Below are positions 34,487 to 42,095 of a stretch of DNA of 64,000 nt, piece after piece. The stretch's first letter is position 1. Each line of letters opens with the position of its first letter. A model generated the notes under the pieces. That model was not told where the DNA came from. It saw only the letters and a program-made list of their open reading frames with translations, and searched no databases. Source of the stretch: VFJZ01 sp046598415. Its GTDB lineage: Bacteria; Actinomycetota; Thermoleophilia; Gaiellales; F1-60-MAGs149. A program made the position numbers and the translations under genes. Location: the NCBI GenBank assembly GCA_046598415.1, contig JBKJIG010000034.1, positions 1 through 64,000 on the forward strand, written 5' to 3'.

Positions 34487-35755
34487 ATGGCGCTGGTGAC
34501 ATCGCTCGGGGGACGATGCCTGCTGCCCGCGCTCGCGCTGGCGGCGAGCCTGGTCGCCGTCGCGCCCGCCGCCGGCGCCGCAACCGCGAAGCCCGACGCC
34601 GCGAGCATGCGGCCGCCGGCGACCGTCGGCCCCACGGCGCCGGCCACGCGCACGCAGCGGATCATCGGCGGCACGGTGGTGCCGGACGGCGGGTGGCCGT
34701 GGATCGTCTCCATCCGCCGGTCGGGCGACAGCGCGAACCGGTGCGGCGGCACGGTGATCGCCGCCGATCTCATCCTCACCGCTGCGCACTGCGTCTACGA
34801 AAACGGCGGCCTGATGCCCGCCGGCGCCCTCTACGTGGTCGCCAAGCAGCGCCTCCTGCAGCCGATCACCGGCGAGGTGCTGCAGGTCGCAAAGGTCGTC
34901 CCGCACGCGAGCTTCGAAACGGTCACCTACGGCGGTGACGCTGCCCTGTTGTTCCTGCAGACCGCGACGACGGCACCGGCGATCCGGATGGCCGACCTGA
35001 CGGCCGAGACAACGGCGCTGAACAGCAACGCCATCGACTGGGCTGCCGGCTGGGGGTCGACGGCGGTCTGGCGGGCGGTCGGCGACCAGGCCCCGATCAT
35101 CTCCCCGGTGTACCCGAACGAGCTGATGCAGGCGCAGCTGCACCTGTTCACGCCGCAGGCGTGCAACACGCTGTTCGGAGCCACGAACTTCTGGACGAAC
35201 TGGCATCTCTGCGCCGGCTCGCCGCCGACGACGACCTGCAACGGCGACTCCGGCGGACCGCACATCGTGCAGAGCAGCACCGGAGAGTGGCTGCAGGTCG
35301 GCATCACGTCGATCGGCCGGCTCGTCGCCGGGCCGGGCGGTTCCACCGATTACTGCACGACGTACGACGGCATCACGCGCGTGGCGACCATCGCCGACTG
35401 GGCGATCGCCACCTGGACGGCCTACCACGCGACGCCGCCGCCGGCGTCGAAGCCGCGCGACGTCCAGGCGCCGGTGCTGACGCTGAGGTCGCAGAGGGCG
35501 CCGAAGCGGCGCGCGTTCCGCGTCTACTACCGGGTGCGCGACAACCTGGGCGAGACCGCCGATCAGCTGCTGATCAAGCTGCACGGCCGGGTCGTCGTCC
35601 GCAAGTCGACCGCGTTCGGCGATGCGAAGGGCAAGCTCTACTTCTTCCGCGTCGGCTCGAAGCTGCGCAAGGGCACCTACCGGCTCGAACTGCGCTCACG
35701 GGATCGGGCGGGGAACGTCTCGAGGGCCGCGGTCGCGAAGCTGCGGGTGCGCTGA
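34487..35755 (+). CDS. Secreted trypsin-like serine protease
   Basis: A 422-residue exported protein with a signal peptide (about 1-32). The S1 domain starts at RIIGGTVVPDGGWPW (residue 58), suggesting zymogen-type activation cleavage. The catalytic triad is visible: His101 in LTAAHC, Asp151 in YGGDAALLF, Ser255 in CNGDSGGP. Cysteines are positioned for disulfides. A C-terminal 90-residue beta-rich domain (VLTLRSQRAPKRRAFRV to AVAKLRVR) follows and may bind the cell surface or substrate. The gene end overlaps the convergent methyltransferase gene by 60 bases. Confidence 0.92.
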   Translation: MALVTSLGGRCLLPALALAASLVAVAPAAGAATAKPDAASMRPPATVGPTAPATRTQRIIGGTVVPDGGWPWIVSIRRSGDSANRCGGTVIAADLILTAAHCVYENGGLMPAGALYVVAKQRLLQPITGEVLQVAKVVPHASFETVTYGGDAALLFLQTATTAPAIRMADLTAETTALNSNAIDWAAGWGSTAVWRAVGDQAPIISPVYPNELMQAQLHLFTPQACNTLFGATNFWTNWHLCAGSPPTTTCNGDSGGPHIVQSSTGEWLQVGITSIGRLVAGPGGSTDYCTTYDGITRVATIADWAIATWTAYHATPPPASKPRDVQAPVLTLRSQRAPKRRAFRVYYRVRDNLGETADQLLIKLHGRVVVRKSTAFGDAKGKLYFFRVGSKLRKGTYRLELRSRDRAGNVSRAAVAKLRVR

Positions 35756-37111
35756 ACGGCCCTGCGGGCCGAGTCGGACGCACTCCAGCCACGCGTCGGT
35801 GCGCGTCGCACCCGGTGACGTGCGCTCGGTGAGCCCCGGCGCCGACCGCCCCATCTCCACCTGCTCGTCGACCCGGAACCCGGCGCCGGCCAGGGCCGCG
35901 CCGAGCGCCTGCCACGACCGCGCATCGCGGGACGCGAACGTGACCGTCATCCGTCCGCCCGGCACCAGCGCCCGGTGGACGGCGCGGAAGCCATCCAGCA
36001 GCCCCGTTGCGAACGCCTCTCGATCACGGCCGCGATACGGGTTCTCACCGATCTCCGACTCGTGCGCGGGCTCGAGCGGCGGGTCGAGCCAGGCGCACCA
36101 CAAGGCGGATAGCTCGGCGTACTGGATGCCCTCGCCGCCGTACGGCGGGTCGGCGAACGCGTAGGCGACCGAACCGGCGGGCACGTGAGCCGTGAGGCCG
36201 CGCGCGTCGGCGCAGACGAACCGCGGCGGCTCGGCACCGGCCAGCAGCGTCGCGGTGTCTCGCTTGGCCGCCACGACGCGCTGCAGGCGGTTCGCGAAGC
36301 AGCGGAACGGATCCAGCTCGAGGCTGCGCTCCGGCAGCCAGTAGATGTTCAGCTTCCACGAGGCGCCACCGCCGTCGCGGCCGTGGTCGGCCATCATCCG
36401 CGAGCCCTGCGCCAGCGCGCCGGTGAGAGCGAGCAGCAGGCAGTCGCGGATGGCGTTGTCGGGCTCGGCCAGGATCGCGGCCCGGATGGTGGCGAGCGCG
36501 CGCAGGTTGCGCCTGGTGAACAGCTCGCCGAAATCGGTCAGGCCGGCGCGCACCAGCTTGCGCGTCTGCCAGCCGGCGAACACGGGTGGCCGCGGTGCAT
36601 TGCCGTCCCCCGCGGCGTCCGCACCGGTGGCGAGCCGAAGGTCGGCGCGCAACGGCTCCTCGCGGCGCGTGCCGCCGCACCGTGGGCAGCGCACGTGCAC
36701 GGCGACGAGCTCGGCGCCCCGCCGGGCCGTACCGGCCAGCGCCGCGTCTGCTCCGCAGCGCCGGCAGGGCGTGCGGTGCCAGGCGCCCTCCGCTGCCTGC
36801 GCCGCCTGCAGCACCCGCGCGCCCGCAGCCGCCAGCGCTTCGGGATCGCACGGTGCCGCGGTGGTGCGCGCGAGGAAGACCGCGAACGGGTTGACGTCGA
36901 TGCCGATCGCCCGCCGCCCCAGCGCCGCGGCCTCGATCGGGGCGACGCCGGAGCCGCAGAACGGGTCGAGCACGAGGTCGCCCGGAACGGTCGCCGCGGC
37001 GATGCGCGCCGCCACCAGGTCGGGCGGCTTGCGCGACCAGTACTTGTGCAGCCGGTACCGCGCGGGCCACGTCCGGGGCGTCGTCAGCACCTGGTGTACG
37101 GTATGCGGCAT
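35696..37111 (-). CDS. DNA methyltransferase-like protein with zinc-ribbon insert
   Basis: A 471-residue putative DNA methyltransferase. The N-terminal region has KYWSRKPPDLVAARI, and the SAM site is LVLDPFCGSGVAPIEAA (residues about 46-62). A CRRCG...CPRCGG zinc ribbon (about 118-145) and a target-recognition-like middle follow. The catalytic motif IV is FADPPYGGEGIQYAELS (about 335-351), which suggests N6-adenine or N4-cytosine methylation. It resembles DUF1156-type methyltransferases. No restriction enzyme lies nearby, so it is solitary. Start ATG at 37111 shares the CATG with the divergent gene. The last 20 residues overlap the protease gene. Confidence 0.8.
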   Translation of the reverse strand: MPHTVHQVLTTPRTWPARYRLHKYWSRKPPDLVAARIAAATVPGDLVLDPFCGSGVAPIEAAALGRRAIGIDVNPFAVFLARTTAAPCDPEALAAAGARVLQAAQAAEGAWHRTPCRRCGADAALAGTARRGAELVAVHVRCPRCGGTRREEPLRADLRLATGADAAGDGNAPRPPVFAGWQTRKLVRAGLTDFGELFTRRNLRALATIRAAILAEPDNAIRDCLLLALTGALAQGSRMMADHGRDGGGASWKLNIYWLPERSLELDPFRCFANRLQRVVAAKRDTATLLAGAEPPRFVCADARGLTAHVPAGSVAYAFADPPYGGEGIQYAELSALWCAWLDPPLEPAHESEIGENPYRGRDREAFATGLLDGFRAVHRALVPGGRMTVTFASRDARSWQALGAALAGAGFRVDEQVEMGRSAPGLTERTSPGATRTDAWLECVRLGPQGRSAHPQLRDRGPRDVPRPIP

Positions 37112-37988
37112 GGCGGACGACGAGCAGATCGAGCCGCCGCCCACCGGCCAGCGCGGCGTGTCCGTCGAGGCCGAGCGCGGCGCGGCCATGGGGCCGGCGG
37201 AGGCCGTAGCGGCGATGCGCATCAACATCCCGGCGCGCCGCAACAAGGTCCTCCGCGAGGTCGTCGCCCGCGCCAACGCCGACGTCTCGCTGCGCGCCTG
37301 GTGGCACGTCGCGAACGTGAACGCCGTCCGCCGCATGCGCATCAACGACCACTCCTGGGTGCACATCCAGGTGGTCGCCAACATCGCCCTGAAGCTGCTG
37401 CGCGACCTCACCCGCAAGGGCGCCAAGGCGGGAATGGTGGACGACTACGGCATGACCAACGAGGACGCCGAGGTGGTCGTCGTCCTCGGCGCGCTCTGGC
37501 ACTGCGTCGGCATGGCCGTCCACCGTCGCGGACACGAGGACTGGAGCCTGTTCATGGCGGCCGACCGGCTGCCTGAGATGCTCGACGGCCTGTACGAGGA
37601 GCCGATGAAGACGGTCGTGATCGCCGAGGTGCTGCAGTGCATCACCTCGCATCGCTCCGACGGCGAGCCGCTGTCGCTGGAGGCCGGCGTCGTGCGCGTC
37701 GCCGACGCGCTCGACATGGCGAAGGGCCGCTCGCGCATCCCGTTCGCGGAGGGCCGCACCTCGATCCACTCGCTGTCGGCGGCCGCGATCGAGACGGTCA
37801 CCATCCGCGACGGCGTCGAGCGCCCGATCATGGTCGAGATCGAGATGAACAACTCGGCCGGCGTGTACCAGATCGACGAGCTGCTGCGCAAGAAGCTGCG
37901 CGGGTCGGGACTGGAGGACTGGATCGAGGTGTTCGCCCACATCGACGGCGAGTCGGAGAAGCTGCTCGTCCCGGTCGTCCGTCTGTAG
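37110..37988 (+). CDS. HD-domain-like phosphohydrolase with altered HD motif
   Basis: A 292-residue protein with an HD-domain pattern: NDHSWVHIQVV (His81), ALWHCVGMAVHRRGHE (His131, Cys132, His138, His142), ITSHRSDGEP (His181) and VRVADALDMAKGR (Asp198). Related proteins have His-Asp (HDIG) where this one has His-Cys at 131-132. Loss of the Asp would weaken metal binding, so it may be inactive, use another ligand or have a new role. The C-terminus (about 215-292) is a mixed alpha/beta extension. The start ATG at 37110 overlaps that of the divergent methyltransferase; GTG 37161 or ATG 37188 are alternatives. Confidence 0.75.
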   Translation: MADDEQIEPPPTGQRGVSVEAERGAAMGPAEAVAAMRINIPARRNKVLREVVARANADVSLRAWWHVANVNAVRRMRINDHSWVHIQVVANIALKLLRDLTRKGAKAGMVDDYGMTNEDAEVVVVLGALWHCVGMAVHRRGHEDWSLFMAADRLPEMLDGLYEEPMKTVVIAEVLQCITSHRSDGEPLSLEAGVVRVADALDMAKGRSRIPFAEGRTSIHSLSAAAIETVTIRDGVERPIMVEIEMNNSAGVYQIDELLRKKLRGSGLEDWIEVFAHIDGESEKLLVPVVRL

Positions 37989-37996
37989 GCCGCGCC

Positions 37997-38431
37997 GTGA
38001 AGTCCGTCGCACCGGCCCGCCACCTGCTCCGCGCCAAGGACCTCATGGACGCGCGGTACTCCGAACCGCTCGACGTGGCGGCCACCGCGGCGGCCGCGCG
38101 GCTCTCCCCCGCGCACTTCAGCCGCGAGTTCCGGCGCGAGTTCGGCGAGACGCCGCACCAGTACCTGCTGACGCGCCGCCTGGAGCGCGCAGCGGCGCTG
38201 CTGCGCCAGACCGACCGGTCGGTGGCCGAGGTCTGCCTGATGGTCGGCCTGCGCAGTGTCGGGTCGTTCACGACCAGCTTCGGCCGGATCTACGGCATGT
38301 CGCCCACGGCGTACCGCGCCACCTACCCGCCGGCCGCGCACCGGGCGATGATCCCGACCTGCGTGCTGCTCGCGCGGGGGCGTCCCCAGTCCAGCACGTT
38401 TCGAGAAGACAGCCGCACGCAATCGTCCTAA
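37997..38431 (+). CDS. AraC-family transcriptional regulator (short, DNA-binding domain)
   Basis: A 144-residue protein that is mainly the AraC double helix-turn-helix. RLSPAHFSREFRREFGETPHQYLLTRRLERAAALL is the first part (key block SPAHFSREFRREFGETPH). VAEVCLMVGLRSVGSFTTSF with GRIYGMSPTAYR is the second. There is no separate ligand domain, so it may be a SoxS/MarA-sized regulator. It lies 8 bases after the HD-like gene and 42 bases before a VOC gene. AraC-VOC pairs are common and the VOC gene is a probable target. Confidence 0.86.
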   Translation: MKSVAPARHLLRAKDLMDARYSEPLDVAATAAAARLSPAHFSREFRREFGETPHQYLLTRRLERAAALLRQTDRSVAEVCLMVGLRSVGSFTTSFGRIYGMSPTAYRATYPPAAHRAMIPTCVLLARGRPQSSTFREDSRTQSS

Positions 38432-38473
38432 CGTGACCCTCGTAGCTCGGAACGACCGACCAGGAGGCATAGC

Positions 38474-38884
38474 ATGTTGGACAGGCTGACGACCGTGAAC
38501 GTCTGGGTCACCGACCAGGACGAGGCACTCGCGTTCTACACCGAGAAGCTCGGTATGGAGGTCCGTGACGACGTCACCGTGCCGGAGCTGGGCAACTTCC
38601 GGTGGCTCACCGTCGCCCCGCCGAAATCCGAGGTGGCGCTGGTGCTGATGACGGTGCCCGGCCCGCCCATGTTCGACCAGGAGACCTCCGACCAGCTCAG
38701 GTCGCTCCTCGCGAAGGGCGCCGCCGGCGGCCTGTTCTTCGCGACCGACGACTGCCGCGGCACGTACGAGGAGCTGAAGGCCAAGGGCGTCGAGTTCAGC
38801 CAGGAGCCGACCGAGCAGCCCTACGGCCTCGACGCCGGCTTCCGCGACTCGTCCGGCAACTCGATGCGGATGATTCAGATGTAG
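38474..38884 (+). CDS. VOC (glyoxalase/bleomycin resistance-like) protein
   Basis: A 136-residue VOC-fold protein. It starts MLDRLTTVNVWVTDQDEAL with FYTEKLGMEVRDDV, and ends with the paired motif QPYGLDAGFRDSSGNSMRMIQM. Metal-site positions include His-to-Asn/Asp changes in the first half, so the enzyme type is unclear (hydroxylase, lyase or sequestering protein). A very good Shine-Dalgarno AGGAGG lies 6 bases before the ATG. It is probably regulated by the AraC protein immediately upstream. Confidence 0.85.
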   Translation: MLDRLTTVNVWVTDQDEALAFYTEKLGMEVRDDVTVPELGNFRWLTVAPPKSEVALVLMTVPGPPMFDQETSDQLRSLLAKGAAGGLFFATDDCRGTYEELKAKGVEFSQEPTEQPYGLDAGFRDSSGNSMRMIQM

Positions 38885-38893
38885 GACGGCGTG

Positions 38894-38932
38894 GCGGAGG
38901 GCCGGGAGCGCGCGTCGCTCCCAGCCCTCCGC
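38894..38932. terminator. Long bidirectional hairpin between convergent genes
   Basis: Outer arms GCGGAGGGC and GCCCTCCGC (9 bp, perfect) enclose inner arms GGGAGCG and CGCTCCC (7 bp) with one C/A mismatch between and a 5-base loop. It sits between the VOC gene end (38884) and the stop of the convergent gene (38938). There is no U-tract, as is common in high-GC actinobacteria. It is a probable shared transcript end. Confidence 0.6.
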
Positions 38933-38937
38933 GGGTC

Positions 38938-39675
38938 CTACGTCCCCTCGGCCGCCCAGACCTGCTCGGCGCCGGCACCGTCGGGGCCGATCACGATCAG
39001 CGCGCCGTCGCAAACGAGGTAGCGGCACTCGCGCGGCAGGATCGCCGGATCGGTGCCACCGCGCACCAGCAGGAACCGGTCGTCGCCGGCCAGCGAGCCG
39101 CGCTCGTCCTCCGCGCGGGCGAGCAGGTCGGCGAACGTCGTGCAGCCGGCCACGGGCAGCAGGCGGGCGGCGAGGTCGCCGTAGAACGCCGCGTTCGCGG
39201 CGTCGGCCGGCAGCAGCGAGGGGTACGACGAGCGCAGGGGCGGCTGTGCCGCCCGCGGCAGCAGGCGCGCATCGCCACCGTCCACGAGGGCGGCTCCGGC
39301 TGCGCACGTCGGGCACGAGATCCGGGTCAGCTGCCGCCGGGCCGCGGCACCGATGTCCACCCCGCAGCGGGCGAGATGCTCGGCCACCAGCGCAACGGCG
39401 GTGGCCCCTTCGCCGTCCTCGTACAGCAGGGCCGCCTCGGCATCGACGGCCAGCTCGACCGCGGCCAGCAGGGCGGCGTCGACCGGATCGACCCACGAGA
39501 CGTTTCCGTGCGCCGCGACGTCCGCCCGGAAGGCCGCTCGCAACTCGTCCGCCTGCTCGGCGGAGAGGGTCTCGCCAGCCTGGTCACGGAGCCGCTGCCA
39601 CGTGCTGCGGGCGACCGTGCGGGCGACGAGCTGGGCAGCGCGGCCGGCTCGGCCGGTCGTATCGACGGGTTGCAT
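38938..39675 (-). CDS. Unrecognised cytoplasmic protein with a CPTC motif
   Basis: A 245-residue protein with no family I can name. Residues about 1-115 are helical and Ala/Glu-rich (RDQAGETLSAEQADELRAAF). A CPTCAAG motif follows near residue 117, with further cysteines at about 175 and 215. The second half is mixed alpha/beta and ends with IVIGPDGAGAEQVWAAEGT. Cysteine spacing could bind a metal. The ATG at 39675 was preferred over a GTG at 39684; neither has an obvious ribosome binding site. It stands alone, upstream of nothing on its strand. Confidence 0.55.
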   Translation of the reverse strand: MQPVDTTGRAGRAAQLVARTVARSTWQRLRDQAGETLSAEQADELRAAFRADVAAHGNVSWVDPVDAALLAAVELAVDAEAALLYEDGEGATAVALVAEHLARCGVDIGAAARRQLTRISCPTCAAGAALVDGGDARLLPRAAQPPLRSSYPSLLPADAANAAFYGDLAARLLPVAGCTTFADLLARAEDERGSLAGDDRFLLVRGGTDPAILPRECRYLVCDGALIVIGPDGAGAEQVWAAEGT

Positions 39676-39717
39676 GCGCCGCACGCTAGCGCCGAGCCAG
39701 CTCTCCGCCCAGCCCCC

Positions 39718-40719
39718 TTACGCGGGATCCCGGACGAGCTCCATCGTCGAGCAGTGGATGCCGCCACCACCCTTCTGGATCTCGTCGTACGGGATCGTGA
39801 TGACCTCGATGCCGCGCGACTCCAGCAGCTCGCGCGTGCGCGGATAGCCCTCGCACATCACCATCACGCCGGGCCGGATGCAGAGCGAGTTGATCGCCCA
39901 CTCCTCGCCCGGCGGACAGATCAGCTGTTCGATCCCGAGGTCGGTGAGGCGGTCTCCGAACCACCACGGCAGGCCGAGCGGGTCGACCAGCGCCTTGTCG
40001 ACGTCGACCATGCCGAAGTGCCCGTCCAGGTGGATCGACCAGCCGCCCATCGGCACGACGATCAGCTCGATGCCAAGCCACGCCAGCGTCTCGGCCAGCT
40101 GCCGGGCGCCCGACTCGTTGCAGCGGATCGAGGTGGAGTAGGCGGCGACGGTCGGCGTCAGCTTCGCGAACGAGCCGCCCTCGAGCATGCCCGTCCCGTG
40201 GATGGTGCGGAGGATCGGCACGCCGAGCGCGCCGAGCGCACGGTGGATGTGCAGCTCCTCGCCCTTGCGCATCGTCGGCGCGAGGCGGCCGAGGATCGCG
40301 CCGCCCGGCACCGTCACCAGCGGATCGCGCGTGTAGATGCCGCGGACGTGGTCCGGGTCGTATCCCTCGACGAGATGCACCTCGACGCCCTGCGCCTCGA
40401 GCGTGTCGATGAGCCCCTGCTGCTGCGCCTGGGCGCGAGCGATGTCAGGCGCCTTGCGGTCGTCCCAGTACCACTTGCCGGCCGGATCCATCAGCGCCTG
40501 TGCGCGCTCGTCCCAGCAGTCGTCGCGCACCACCTTCCACTCGTCGCGCAGCTTGCGCATCAGCACGGCGCGCAACGGCCCGACCTCGTCCCGGGCGCCC
40601 CACTCCCGGCCCCAGTACGTCGTCTGCTCGTGCGCCGACTCGAACGGCGGCTCGGCGGCGTGCTCGACGAGCGCGAGGTAGTACGCGGGCGGGTACGGGT
40701 AGTTCGGCTCCGGCGACAT
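39718..40719 (-). CDS. Amidinotransferase/dimethylargininase-family hydrolase
   Basis: A 333-residue guanidino-group-modifying enzyme. The pentein fold motifs are IYTRDPLVTVPGGAILGRLAP, MLEGGSFAKL, the catalytic His in SIHLDGHFGMVD, and the nucleophilic Cys in GGGGIHCSTMELV at the C-terminus. These match arginine deiminase / dimethylarginine dimethylaminohydrolase / amidinotransferase relatives. The precise guanidino substrate cannot be read from sequence. It is transcribed in the same direction as lgt, 11 bases downstream of it. Confidence 0.85.
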   Translation of the reverse strand: MSPEPNYPYPPAYYLALVEHAAEPPFESAHEQTTYWGREWGARDEVGPLRAVLMRKLRDEWKVVRDDCWDERAQALMDPAGKWYWDDRKAPDIARAQAQQQGLIDTLEAQGVEVHLVEGYDPDHVRGIYTRDPLVTVPGGAILGRLAPTMRKGEELHIHRALGALGVPILRTIHGTGMLEGGSFAKLTPTVAAYSTSIRCNESGARQLAETLAWLGIELIVVPMGGWSIHLDGHFGMVDVDKALVDPLGLPWWFGDRLTDLGIEQLICPPGEEWAINSLCIRPGVMVMCEGYPRTRELLESRGIEVITIPYDEIQKGGGGIHCSTMELVRDPA

Positions 40720-40730
40720 GGCGCGGGAGC

Positions 40731-41510
40731 CTACCGTGACCGCCGTTTCCGGTCGAGCATCGCCAGCACGAGCAGGCCCGTCGCGATGGCGAACACCGAC
40801 ACGATCTGGTTGAAGCGCACGCCGCCCAGCTCGGGCGTGTCGTCGATGCGCACGGTCTCGACGGCGACCCGGCCGACGGCGTACAGGATCACGTAGACGG
40901 CCGCCACCGAGCCAGGCCGAAACCGCTCCCAGAGCCGCGGCCAGAGGGCGAGCAGCAGGAAGAAGACCGTCACGTCCCACATCGCCTCGTAGAGGAAGAC
41001 GGGGTGAAACGCCGTCTCGTCCAGGTAGCCGAGCGGGCGGTACGCCGGGTCGACGCGGAGGCCCCACGGCAACGAGGTGGGCGCGCCGTACAGCTCCTGG
41101 TTGAAGTAGTTGCCGAACCGGCCGACCGCCTGGCCGAGGGCGAGCCCCGGCACGGCGCAGTCGAGGAAGGTGCCGACCGGCCAGCCGCGCACGCGCGCCG
41201 AGACGACGATCGCGGCGAAGCCGGCGAGGACCGCGCCATAGATGCCGAGGCCGCCCTGCGAGAAGTCGAGCGGTGGTGAGTTGATGCCCTGCAGCGCATC
41301 GGTGGCCGACGAGTAGAAGCGGGCGCCGACGAGCGCCATCGGGCCCGCCAGGATGCACACCCACATCGCGTCGACGGGGTCGCCCCCGCCGCGTTCCCAG
41401 ATGCGCGCCGTGACGAGCATCCAGATCACGAATCCGGCCAGGACGCAGACCGGATACAGCCGCAGATCGATGGGCCCCAAATCGAGGCTGGAGGCTGGTG
41501 GCGGCGGCAC
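40731..41510 (-). CDS. lgt: Prolipoprotein diacylglyceryl transferase
   Basis: Lgt attaches diacylglycerol from phosphatidylglycerol to the lipobox Cys of prolipoproteins in the cytoplasmic membrane. The 259-residue protein has about seven membrane helices and the signature GQAVGRFGNYFNQELYG (residues about 125-141), which includes the conserved Arg and Asn. It starts at a GTG close to the tRNA-Gln promoter on the other strand. The lipobox substrate-binding protein at 54927-56117 would be a client. Confidence 0.95.
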   Translation of the reverse strand: MPPPPASSLDLGPIDLRLYPVCVLAGFVIWMLVTARIWERGGGDPVDAMWVCILAGPMALVGARFYSSATDALQGINSPPLDFSQGGLGIYGAVLAGFAAIVVSARVRGWPVGTFLDCAVPGLALGQAVGRFGNYFNQELYGAPTSLPWGLRVDPAYRPLGYLDETAFHPVFLYEAMWDVTVFFLLLALWPRLWERFRPGSVAAVYVILYAVGRVAVETVRIDDTPELGGVRFNQIVSVFAIATGLLVLAMLDRKRRSR

Positions 41511-41515
41511 GTCCG

Positions 41516-41521
41516 TATGCT
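41516..41521 (+). promoter_or_regulatory. -10-like box upstream of tRNA-Gln
   Basis: TATGCT on the plus strand, 16 bases before the first tRNA base, fits a -10 hexamer with start near 41528. No recognisable -35 precedes it. It also overlaps the region upstream of lgt on the minus strand. Confidence 0.35.
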
Positions 41522-41537
41522 ACGGTGAGCGAGCCGA

Positions 41538-41608
41538 TGCGGGATCGTCTAACGGCAGGACAACGGACTCTGACTCCGTTTATCTAGGTTCGAATCCTAG
41601 TCCCGCAG
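41538..41608 (+). tRNA. trnQ: tRNA-Gln (CTG anticodon)
   Basis: A 71-base cloverleaf. Acceptor TGCGGGA pairs with TCCCGCA, followed by a discriminator G. The anticodon stem ACGGA/TCCGT encloses CTCTGAC with anticodon CTG, reading CAG. The T arm is CTAGG-TTCGAAT-CCTAG. The 3' CCA is not encoded. It is followed by a TCAACC/GGTTGA hairpin at 41615-41630. Confidence 0.95.
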
Positions 41609-41876
41609 CCTTCTTCAACCGCATGGTTGAGCCAAAACACCGGCAACCGCGGAACCTACGCACCACCTTCGTGTCGCCGCCGCGTCCGCTCGCGTCAGCG
41701 GGCCTTCTCCCACGCCGACCTCACCGTGAAGGCGCCCGCTCCGACCCGTGGACGACCGCGTGCGCTGCGCCGCCGCCGAGCGTGAGACGGTGGCGGAGCT
41801 CGGCGGCGTTCACGCCGCGCACGGCACGTACCGCGCGGGCGGCCGTGCGAGGTGCCTCTCCCCGGCGTCGATTCGG

Positions 41877-41882
41877 TACAAT
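41877..41882 (+). promoter_or_regulatory. -10-like box upstream of tRNA-Glu
   Basis: TACAAT, 15 bases before tRNA-Glu, is a near-consensus -10 box with predicted start near 41889. A weak -35 is all that precedes it. It is placed correctly for a short tRNA transcript that ends at the terminator 41977-42002. Confidence 0.5.
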
Positions 41883-41897
41883 CAGCTCTCGGCTCGT

Positions 41898-41970
41898 GGC
41901 GCATTCGTCTAGGGGCCTAGGACGCTGGCCTCTCACGCCGGTAACACGGGTTCGAATCCCGTATGCGCTA
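41898..41970 (+). tRNA. trnE: tRNA-Glu (CTC anticodon)
   Basis: A 73-base cloverleaf. The acceptor GGCGCAT pairs with ATGCGCT (G-U at the end), discriminator A. The anticodon stem CTGGC/GCCGG encloses CTCTCAC with anticodon CTC, reading GAG. The T arm is ACGGG-TTCGAAT-CCCGT. CCA is not encoded. The intrinsic terminator begins 7 bases later. Confidence 0.96.
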
Positions 41971-41976
41971 CCTTCG

Positions 41977-42002
41977 AAAACCCCTGCTTTTGCGGGGGTT
42001 TT
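41977..42002 (+). terminator. Intrinsic terminator after tRNA-Glu
   Basis: AAAACCCCTGC and GCGGGGGTTTT form an 11 bp stem (one T-G pair) with a TTTT loop, and the 3' arm ends in four T residues. It is 7 bases after the tRNA. It is symmetrical enough to act on both strands, but the minus-strand antiporter gene ends at 42096, about 94 bases away. Confidence 0.85.
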
Positions 42003-42095
42003 CGTGTTTCGGCCGACGCTTCCGGCGGCACCGGACGATGAACGCGACGCGCATTCGGGCGCCGAACCACCCGGTTCATTTGCGTTCGCCCGCGT

